Below are positions 22,001-30,932 of a stretch of 64,000 nucleotides of DNA, piece by piece. Origin of the DNA: Pseudeuparius sepicola (Eukaryota; Arthropoda; Insecta; Coleoptera; Anthribidae); assembly GCA_963920635.1 (NCBI GenBank), contig OY987301.1, positions 22,858,501 through 22,922,500 on the forward strand, given 5' to 3'. The notes beneath the pieces were generated by a model that was not told the origin of the DNA, did not search any database, and was given only the letters and a program-made list of their open reading frames with translations. Within the stretch, counting starts at the first letter, position 1, and each line of letters begins with the position of its first letter. A program made the position numbers and the translations under genes.

Positions 22001-22080
22001 ATTCATATGAGTAAAGCATTGGTACAATAAACACAAAATCGTAAAATTTCGACTTACTAGGTTTCAGAATTTAACCATCG
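19014..22080. mobile_element. DNA transposon with TTAT target duplication and a DDE-like gene
   Basis: The outer 13 bases CGATGGTTAAATT are exact inverted repeats at both ends, and similarity runs on for ~37 bp with the block AAACCT-x-GTAAGT. Direct TTAT flanks both ends (19010-19013, 22081-22084). The AAACCT(C/A)GTAAG motif recurs in both orientations in the subterminal regions (near 19030, 21864-21890, 21975 and 22053), as expected of transposase binding sites. The 3067-bp unit encloses one minus-strand spliced gene (21601-19400). A 4-bp duplication suits Sola-like or Kolobok-like groups; superfamily unassigned. Confidence 0.85.
19400..21601 (-). pseudogene. Transposase-like gene of the 19014-22080 element, spliced and frameshifted
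   Basis: Minus-strand exons: 21601-21090, 20971-20548, 20296-19400. Exon 1 gives an acidic N-terminus, a basic stretch (KAKKRRSKRP), then a CSCRL…FFCNTFTEDDRKLIF region. Exon 2 carries MRVCKKMFLQTLTIGE. Exon 3 starts with CDTC and HIRKKDSAR, then TMDVQ, FSDGCGYQNRN and GHTQMECDSIHALIE, which I read as a DDE/DDD-like core. The conserved end (TYSSIRPGNSVSDPKVCDLR) follows. Two breaks: exon 1 changes frame near 21290-21300 in an A-rich run, and exon 3 changes frame near 19725-19735. This family is common in insects as uncharacterised proteins (I associate it with DUF7869, from memory). Residue assignments are inference. Confidence 0.7.
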
Positions 22081-22319
22081 TTATGTAACAAGCAGCAACC
22101 AAGGGAAGTAAATTTAGTGATTAAGAAATTGATATTAATTCCGTCCAAAATATGGATTTGACATTAATTGAATCTCGATATACCTATGTGCTACTTACTT
22201 TATTTTTTATTAAACATTTTTGACAGTGTACAATTTTTAAATAATATTTGTAATATAGTACTTTTTATACATTATTAGTGGATATTTTTTAATTCGATTC
22301 TATTCCGATTGGTGGCATC

Positions 22320-23210
22320 TAGAGATGGGTTTTGGGTTTACACCCATCGATGGGTTTAAACCCTTGATGGGTGCCAAACCTTTGACACCCATAGGGTGTT
22401 TTCATTTTTAAAATAAAGGGTGGAAACGTTTGGCACCAAAAAATAGGTTGTTTCAAAGGGTGTAAACTAATGACACCCAAAAATGGGCGTTTTCAATGTC
22501 ACCAAAAGCCAAAATATATCCTGGAATGGATGAAATTTTTTAAAGGAAGCAAAGCCACTGGATTTGGAGCAAAGAAGAAACGCGATTTCACCGAAAATAT
22601 TCTCTAATTTACCCACCTAAAAGACGGCACTGACGAATAATGTAAACTTGGTCTCAAAATACTTATAGTTGATGATTTACCATTTTCTACTCGGTTGTTG
22701 GCAGGGCGCCAGTGCCGTGAGGGGATGAATTATAGAAAAATCTCGGCGCTAGGAAAAAAATATTAAGAAAAGTGGTTCAGAATGACCATCTCTATTACCC
22801 AAAAAGGATGTCAGTTATTTCAGACTCACCCTGTATACTAATGACATTTTTTTATTTCTCGTTACTACTTTATTAGAGTTAATAATGCAGGATGAATCTT
22901 GTTTTTGTATGCCCTAGAAAACATTTATGTATTCATTTATTCAATATTTAGTCATCGTTATTTTAATTTAGGATAATGTAATAGATAAACGACTAAATTT
23001 CTAATTCGCCTGCAACATATTTTTTACTTTTTATATCTTCTTGCAATGTTTTTGTTTTTATGGTTTTTAGATACGAGTATTTGGTATTAAAATAAACGTC
23101 TTGATGTCAGCAATCAAAATATGCCAAAAACTAGTGTCATAATTTGACACCCGGTGCCAAAAAGGGTGGAAACCTTGACACCCTTTCCAAATATGAAAAA
23201 CCCATTTCTA
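22320..23210. mobile_element. Non-autonomous hAT-like element
   Basis: Ends are inverted copies TAGAGATGGGTTTT and TAGAAATGGGTTTT (13 of 14). The 8-bp sequence GTGGCATC is repeated exactly outside them (22312-22319 and 23211-23218). An 8-bp duplication with TAGRG-type ends is typical of hAT. The subterminal 150 bp on the left and 80 bp on the right are packed with GACACCC / GGGTG(T/G) motifs in both orientations. The 891-bp unit has no transposase ORF. Confidence 0.85.
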
Positions 23211-23218
23211 GTGGCATC

Positions 23219-25190
23219 TGATTAAAATAATAATAATAATAATTCTCCAAACTGGGATTACCCCAGAAGCAACTGAATATCAACTGTTTTGCAATAGTTT
23301 GCAATAGAATAGTTTACTTCAATTATTTAAGAGTAAATACAAGATTCAATATTTTGATACATAAACTGTTTTTTTAAATCAGCATTAAAAAGCCTAAAAT
23401 CAGTCATTAAAAGCTCAAAATGTGGACTAAAGTACGCCATTATAGTACTCTTTTTTTCTATCAGTTGGCCTTGGTGAGATTCGTAAACGTAAACGTGGCC
23501 AGATTCAAAAACCGGCTAATAAAGTATCATTTAAAGTTTCAGTCTCATTGCGGAATTGTTATCTAGGTATAAAAAGGCAGTTTTGTATCGATAACGCAGT
23601 CCACTCGCCGCCGACATCATTTTTTGAGATCTCTGTGAAAACGTGAAATCTAAAACAACCGGCAACTGCGCTCCAGCCTTATGACTTATGACGAGCCAGC
23701 TTACCACAGAGATCGTATACATATACATGAGCTTACCAGCTAACGAGGCAAGTGCCGCTTATTTATTAGGTAGGGTTTTTTTGCACTTCGGAAAATATCT
23801 GTATTTTTTGTTGACTATTATATAATTGCTTACTTTCATATTTTTTTCCACAGTGTACCTACCATAGACAAACTCATATATATTGGTATTGTCTGTCTAC
23901 CCATATTGGAAAATAGAGTTTATAGCTACTCCCAAGGCTATATCATATTTTCTATGGTATACGCAAAGATAAACGTGATCTGTGGTTACTAGAAAGGGAA
24001 GGTTTGGACATACCTACGAAATTTTTATGCCTCCGTATTTAACTGGTCCCTTCGACCCTATTCCCTATATGCAGTTAGCAACTTGCAAAAGTAAATAATC
24101 TAAATAAATAATCGTCATTTTCTATTTTTTAGAAAAGATACTAAAAATAGGTACATTGAATTTGGACCGAAATTATTACCAACCCAACTGACCCTCACCC
24201 GCTTGCCCGTTTTACCAGAGAACAAGGAAGGTTTTACACCCGCTTGCCCGTTTCCACCCCCTTGCCTGTACCTGTGATGTCACTATGTCCTAACCACAGT
24301 TTAGGCACAGCTTATACACAGAATAGCCATTAAGGTGGCTATTCTGTGGCGACTGTGGCTGTGGTTTAGCTATACCTACTCAATTCTACAAGCGTCTAGA
24401 GTCTGGCCCCAGAAAAGGACGAATCAGAAGTGGCACTTTGCTTTCGGCGCCTTTCATGTCGCGGTTCCAATTTCCCCTCTCGCGCATAGGAAATGAACTC
24501 TCCGCCGTTGACATCTGCGCATTGGCCACGCCCACCGTATTTTGGACAGAGTAGAACTTGCCCATTGCGTTGGCACGATCAGGTCCGGGCTATAGAAAAT
24601 TTTGTGTTTTATATAGCAAAATTAATTTTTAGAATAGTAAAGTTTTTTTCTGGGATTAGATCTAGTTAAATTTGAATCTCCAGAAGTGATTTTAAGTAGG
24701 TATTTTACTGACGAAAAAAATATAAATATCAATATTTTACTAAAGAGAAAAATACATTTTTTTATTGTACATGGAAATTTCACAATATTTCCTCTTTATT
24801 ATTTTATACTTACCTATATTAATTAGAAACAACTATGATTTAGGTTCAAGTGAACTATTCTACTTGGGTGGTTGAAATATTACAATATTTCAATCGACTT
24901 GCGTCCAAACTCATAGCTCGGCAATTAATTTGTTTTTTTATATAGATCCATAACAATTATTATTTGCAAAATTGGTTGACCTTCGTATCACTGGTAGTAA
25001 AAAAAGGTTATTTATCAAAAATGTTTATTACTAAAATCTATAAAAAAAATTCAAAAACAATAGCACATATGAAATATAATACTTATAAATACAAAAGATA
25101 TTATAAACTACTTACGTACATATTATGCACATGCACACTATACATTATCGACTTAGCCTAATTTTTAAAAATAATGACCCCTGGCAGCAC
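23219..25190. other. Gene-free stretch between the hAT-like and P-like elements
   Basis: No supported gene. A fragment at 23223-23275 (AAT repeats followed by CTCCAAACTGGG…CCCCAGAAGCAAC) belongs to a short repeat family seen elsewhere in the window. A TATAAAAAGG box at 23569-23578 precedes an initiator-like GCAGTC ~20 bp on, but no ORF follows. ACCCGCTTGCCCGTTT is duplicated at about 24190-24260. The 24300-24600 part is unusually GC-rich for the window. Confidence 0.4.
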
Positions 25191-28100
25191 TTATAAATGT
25201 AAATTTCGAAGTTTATAATTTTTATTAGTTTTATTAGAAACAATATCACGATTTAAAAATTTTAAAGAAGAATAGATTCTAAATCTTACATAAAGGGATA
25301 ATAAATAGGCATGATTAAAACTAGGGCATGGATGTTGATATGAAATGTTTTGCAGCTTATTTTTTAATTTCACACCAACATTTTCTTCTAAAGCAAACTT
25401 TGGAAAGAGGGTACAAAAATTAACTTCGAGAGTTTTAATATAATTTAGGAAATTATCAGGAGGTGAAAATAAATGTCCAAAGGTTTCGTTACCACTTGAT
25501 TTGTATGCTTTAAAATAAGTAAACAAATCAGTATCCCCTAATGTATGACGTTTACAATATTTAATACAAACTTCACATGAATGTTGTTCCAAGCACTTTC
25601 TTAATAAATATCCACAAACATATGATATACTATTTGATTCATGTAGTTCGAAATCAATATAATCTGGTGCCACCGAACTTAAATCAGAAAAAATAGATCT
25701 TGCATTTCCCACAACAACTTTGTTGTAAATTTGTGTATGTTCGGTGGTTACGTATGACAATAATGAATCAAAATCCTCAATACAATTAGCCCCATCCGCG
25801 TGTTGGAAATAATTTAAACAAAATGATTTTTTGAAAGCCCTTTCGCATTGGATGGGGGTTGGATTCAAGCAATTTCCCCCTTGCTGCCTAATAGTGCTGA
25901 AAAAATTTTCGAGACAATCTTGATTTAAGCGTCGAGTGTATAAGGAACTAAACTCTAAACAATGAAATTTTTCCCAAAGACCTAAAAATGAATTTATTGT
26001 GATTTGCCACCCTTTCAAAAATTTAACTTTATTGGTAACCTCTATATTTTGTTTTAAAATTTTAATATTCTCAAAATATGTAAACATTTCCTTTAAAAAA
26101 TCGACTTGGTAATCTGCTCCTTTGAAAGGTCTATTGTACTTGTATTACTGCCTGATATTTTTGAGGAATTTAAGATATCAAATAACTTATCAATTTTTTC
26201 TACAAATGACACTGTAGCGTTTGCCGAAGGGGGGAATTGTCCGAATTCAATAAAGGAATTAAGTGCCGCAGCTACCATTGCGCTGAAACCTTGGACGGCT
26301 AAACTAACCTTCAGTTTTTTAAAAGGATTCGAATTAATGTGTTCATCTGTAAATTTTGGACACAGCCGAAGAGCCAAAGGCTTGTGTTTTTGTTTATTAT
26401 AAATTTGGTCAATACCTATACGTTTTATTTGTACATCCTTCAGAGGTTTCGAATGTGTAATTGAAAAAATTATTTCGTGTTGATTTTAAGAGATGCGGCA
26501 CATCAAAAATATAAAATATTTTTTCGCTATCGACATAAAAATGTGAAGAGTTTGGAGAGATACCAACTGATTTTGAAAATTTTACAAAATTTGATCCTTG
26601 ATCAGACACTAACGCACTTACTAGTAATCCTACAGATTTAAGTTTCCTTATTGCTTCAAAAATAATAAATTTTAATTCCTCCCCTGAACAAGTATCAATA
26701 AAGAAATAAGCAACTGGTTGCTTCCACTTAGCAAATATTGCTCTAGCCATAATAGCTAAAACATATTTAGCAGGAGCATATCTTTTTTCCTTCAATGTAT
26801 TATGAAAGCCAACAATGGTATCGGAAGATCTATTGTAAAATAAAAACATTTTTAATGACATTTCGTCAATACAAAGAATGCACTGTTTTGAAGAACCCTC
26901 TAAATTTGTAGCTTTTGATTTAATAACCTCAAAAATGAAACTGTTAAGAACTGCAGTTATATGCCATTTGCTAGTTATTCTTTGAAGAGTGCTTTTAGAT
27001 GGCAAATAAAGTGGTTTCATTAAAAATCTATAAGCATTTGGGCTTAGAAAATAAATTGTTAAGGAAAGTTGTTTCATATCTGACGAGTAATGATATCCCT
27101 GTGGATCTTTTTTGGAATTTTCTAAATAATGCCTTACAAATAGTAGCATTGAAGCAGACAGTTTTTTCTCACAAATGGCAAGAAATTGTTCGTCATTTAT
27201 TTCAGTGTCGGCACTGTCGACAGCTTGCTCCAACTTCGGATGCTACTTTCTTTGGAGTTTTTTTATTTGTAACTTTAATGAATGCTTTCTCGGACTATGT
27301 ACACTCAAACTAAGAGAAGTTTGTTGACTAGCATCTAAAAATAGAATTATTCAATAACAAAATAAGTAATACAAAAAATTACAATATATGTACACACACC
27401 CAAACTTATAATATGGAATCACTTAATATTTATTACAATTTATATTGTCGGGTTTTTCACATTTAACTGTTTTTGTTAGTAAACACTTTTGACTTTCCAT
27501 GACATATAATTTTTTTAACAAAAAAAATTATCGCAAATAATGCGTGATGTCATATAAGTTTGGGTGTGTATACTATAATAACAGTTTGTGAATATATATC
27601 ATTACCTTTTGATGCAACTGAAAATTCGGTAATGCTGTGGAGATCGCCTATAGGTGACTGTGACAGATGGGGTGTACTTGGTTGATCCAAAGGTTGAGCG
27701 ATCAAGACTGGTTGATCAAGTTCTCGTTGAGGTTCTAACAAAGTCAAATTGCTGCATACAGGCACAGAAGGACTCTGTGAAGAAGCCTCATCGATATAAC
27801 CTAGTAAAAAAAATTAAATGCAGCAAAATTACAAGTATCAGCAAAAAATACATATTATTATCTAATAATGAAGGGGTAATTATGGGGTCAAAATGTCAAG
27901 AAAATCGGGCGGTGCATACACTAATTTCCATAATTACCAATGAAGGTACTTACATGATGAGAACACAGTTGGTATTGCTGTTTTCTTTAGCCCAGACTTC
28001 GACTGGTTTGCAAACATACTATTTTCAAAGTGCATTGCACAAACTTTATAATTAATAAAAAGCTGTGTGGGTGTTTTTTCTAACAAATCCTGCCTTCCAC

Positions 28101-28489
28101 ACTTTCTCGTCCATGCATAACACCTTGAAAAAAAATTAAAAACCATAGTTAGGTAGGTATTATCAGTAGGAAACCATTTGTGGGTTTTCTGGGGTAGGTA
28201 ATACTCCAGTAAAAGGGGTAGTACCTACGTAGGACATAAAATTTATAATACCTAAGGATATAATAATGTGGTAACAAGGTAGGGACAAACTACACATAGG
28301 TACCTACCTGTTTTCATCAGCAGGTATTTTGAAAAAACTTATCCCAACATTCCTGGTGTTGTTAGAACATCCACGAACACAGCAATAATTGCGGGGCCAT
28401 TTCGTCACAAAACCTAAGCACAAAGTGGGTTTTCTGGGGCACAATGCACTAGTGTAAATACAGCAACGAAGTATTCGAAGTAACAACAC
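25191..28489 (-). pseudogene. Decayed P-element/THAP9-type transposase gene
   Basis: Minus-strand exons: 28489-28308 (start uncertain), 28123-27954, 27800-27606, 27334-25191. Exons 1-2 encode a THAP zinc finger (CCVRGCSNN…SFFKIP, W in CYAWTRKC, VCAMHF). The last exon has the P-transposase catalytic core: CIDEMSLK (first Asp), LVSDQGSNF (second Asp) and RRLNQDCLENFFSTIRQQGG (the acidic third site), with the LRLCPKFTDEHI segment between. It is broken by an in-frame TAG at 27245-27243 and by frame changes near 26410-26450 and 26100-26150. Intron 3 has taken a small MITE. No TIRs were found, so the element borders are unknown. THAP9 and P transposases cut DNA by an RNase-H-like mechanism. Confidence 0.85.
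27393..27568. mobile_element. MITE inside an intron of the P-like gene
   Basis: Inverted ends share CACACCCAAACTTATA exactly, with weaker inverted similarity inward (TGGAATCAC / GTGATGTCA). TA flanks both sides. It is 176 bp and non-coding. It interrupts the intron before the last P-like exon, so it landed after the P-like element did. Confidence 0.65.
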
Positions 28490-28519
28490 AAGCAGTCAAG
28501 TTGAGCTGAATACATATTG

Positions 28520-29086
28520 TACACCTTATCTGGTCCCTGTTTTGGATACTTTTATCACAGTCATGATAATAATACTGGGCTTTTTTACTTAGAAATTTGT
28601 AATCGTTTTTCGTTTTATTGTTTACGTTTTATAAGGAGTTTAACCTCAATTGAACATACTGACGCTGTCTGGCGTCTGGCGTTAGGTGGCTCGTCAGTCG
28701 TAGGCCACGAACGACGTTGCCGGACTTCGTCAGCTTTTATGCCTGACAATTTCCTTAAATTCATTTAGCTATTTTTATCGCCTTCAATTTAATATCAACC
28801 AAAATACTATCAAGGACTAACATTTTTATAAGTAAATTATAATCGATTTCATTTTATACTAAATTAATTTGCATTATATTTTTGTGGGTTGCCTTGGTTA
28901 CCGGCTCCCGACTGGACGATCTGGCAGTACCGCAAGAACGGAATCTATGGCGCCACGCCGCGCTGTTGTCAAGCATTCCGCTTTCATAATCAAGTCCCAG
29001 AAAACAGGGGTCAGGTTGTGGGTTTTCTGGGCTCAGATAAATAGAATAAATGGTTCGTAAAACATTATAATTTTACTACCGGCACT
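28520..29086. other. Gene-free stretch right of the P-like gene
   Basis: No supported gene. GTGGGTTTTCTGGG occurs at 29018-29031 and also at 28180-28193 and 28425-28438; an inverse CCCAGAAAAC lies at 28996-29005. These may be subterminal motifs of the P-like element or an unrelated repeat. Confidence 0.35.
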
Positions 29087-29110
29087 ATGTATGTATGTAT
29101 GTATGTATGT
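29087..29110. repeat. GTAT microsatellite
   Basis: A run of GTAT units, about six copies, directly upstream of the 122-bp tandem array. Confidence 0.9.
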
Positions 29111-29158
29111 AATTTGTTCGGGTGGAATCTTGCAACTCAATTTTGAAGCAGATATCTT

Positions 29159-29524
29159 CAACCGATCGAGCTGAAATTTTGTACACACGTTTAATTTGGA
29201 TGACAATGCATGATTATATGTGTGACGTCATTCTAAATCCAACATGGCGGAACACTCAAGATGGCGGACTAGTTAAATTTCAACCGATCGAGCTGAAATT
29301 TTGTACACACGTTTAATTTGGATGACAATGCATGATTATATGTGTGACGTCATTCTAAATCCAACATGGCGGAACACTCAAGATGGCGGACTAGTTAAAT
29401 TTCAACCGATCGAGCTGAAATTTTGTACACACGTTTAATTTGGATGACAATGCATGATTATATGTGTGACGTCATTCTAAATCCAACATGGCGGAACACC
29501 CAAGATGGCGGACTAGTTAACTTT
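29159..29524. repeat. Tandem array, 122-bp unit, three copies
   Basis: The unit starting CAACCGATCGAGCTGAAATT recurs at 29159, 29281 and 29403, a period of 122 bp. The copies are almost identical; a C for T change in AACACCCAAGATGG marks the third copy. Each contains the motifs AACATGGCGG and AAGATGGCGGACTAG. The near identity suggests recent amplification. Confidence 0.95.
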
Positions 29525-29770
29525 GACTTGTGTAGTTTGGTGAGATAGGCGTCAACAGCATTGGTCTGCAACCTGTCTCGTTGTATATTTAGGCTCCAAG
29601 CTCTTCGCGCCTGGTGAAGCATACGTGGCCTTAAGTAGGGTTAGATCATTAGAAGGTCTCCTCATTGAAGAGCTAGACTGTTCTAAACTAACCGGCAAAC
29701 GACCTTGCAACAATGATGCGTTAACTGAGATGAATAGACTCAGACACCTGGCCAAACTAAAAATTACAAA

Positions 29771-30099
29771 ATAAATTAAAAGTAAAAAAATATTTTTAAA
29801 AAAAGCTTTTATTTAAATGCGCTAAAAAGAATAAAATAATCTTTTCTTTTAAAACTTTTACTATCAACTTATAACGTCATTCCACAATTTATATGATATA
29901 AAAGCTTGTCGCGAGATTTAAGTAGTGGTATTTACTTAGTTTGAAAACTTAAATCTCGCGACAAGCTTTTATATCATATAAATTGTGGAATGACGTTATA
30001 AGTTGATAGTAAAAGTTTTAAAAGAAAAGATTATTTTATTCTTTTTAGCGCATTTAAATAAAAGCTTTTTTTAAAAATATTTTTTTACTTTTAATTTAT
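29771..30099. repeat. Perfect long inverted repeat (152-bp arms, 25-bp loop)
   Basis: The left arm 29771-29922 and right arm 29948-30099 appear to be exact reverse complements, starting ATAAATTAAAAGT and meeting at CGCGAGATTTAAG / CTTAAATCTCGCG around a 25-bp loop (29923-29947). Transcribed RNA would fold into a 152-bp hairpin. No ORF is inside. Flanks show no clear target duplication. Confidence 0.9.
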
Positions 30100-30932
30100 T
30101 TTTTTATTCTTATTCTTGTCTGCGCGTCTGCGCCACAAAATATATAGGTTAGGTTAGGTCTGCGCCATAACCATAAAGACATTCTACCAGTAATTGCGTC
30201 GAGTTAGTTTACTGGGTATTGTTTATAGTTTATACTCGTGGTCCTAACAGAGAACAACTTGTTCTCTGGTCCTAATAACCTTTCCTTTTAGTACGAATAT
30301 AAGCATAAATATATAGTATAAGCTTTTAGCATTGAATAACCTTGGGTACTTGGGTGGGTACCTATACCTACATTTACATTAGTATATATATGGTCTCTGG
30401 GTACCTACACCTACTAATGCATGATAGGTAGGTATAAGTTTATTGTATCATGCTACTAATGGAATGGGTAATGTAATTGGGTACCTACGTACAAGCACGA
30501 TACACACATAAGTGTATCGTGCGTACAAAGTACAATTTGTTTTGATCACTTAATTTTGTAATCTGGTTCTGATTTGTTCTATTCGTTTAAACTACAAATG
30601 CGAGTTCTGAAAATAAATACCACTCATAATAATAAAATGCATTAACAACCAATGCGTGATAATAATAATATAGGTAGGTATCTTATTCAAGTTGTCTCTT
30701 GTCCATGAGATATTGCGACATACTTTAGTAAATAATATACTTTCAAATTATTAAAATAACTACAATATACAATTATTATAGAAATAGTGAAAGTGGATAT
30801 AAACCACCTATAGTGATGCGGTGGCATATTTCGTTAGTCATCGCATTTGCACATTATCTCTTTCTCTCTCACACCCACACCCATTGCCAGATTTCCCCAG
30901 GTAAAAGTCAAATAAATCGAGAGGTAGTTATC
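30100..30932. promoter_or_regulatory. Upstream region of PGM3
   Basis: The 830 bp before the PGM3 start is AT-rich with TAGGTAGGTA and GGGTACCTAC repeats and a short TAGGTTAGGTTAGG run near 30147. A CT/CA-rich tract (30859-30880) lies close to the start codon. No clear TATA box; the promoter position is inferred from context. Confidence 0.4.

Noticed and set aside
23569..23600. TATA box plus initiator as a promoter
   Set aside because: No coding exon or transcript evidence follows on either strand.
24190..24260. Duplicated ACCCGCTTGCCCGTTT
   Set aside because: A small local duplication without further structure.
29159..29524. CRISPR-like repeat array
   Set aside because: The repeats are contiguous 122-bp tandem units without spacers, in a eukaryotic genome.
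30813..30932. Upstream in-frame ATG extension of PGM3 (MMRWHISLVIAFAHYLF…)
   Set aside because: It would add a hydrophobic leader to a cytosolic enzyme; the ATG at 30933 matches family length and has a good context.
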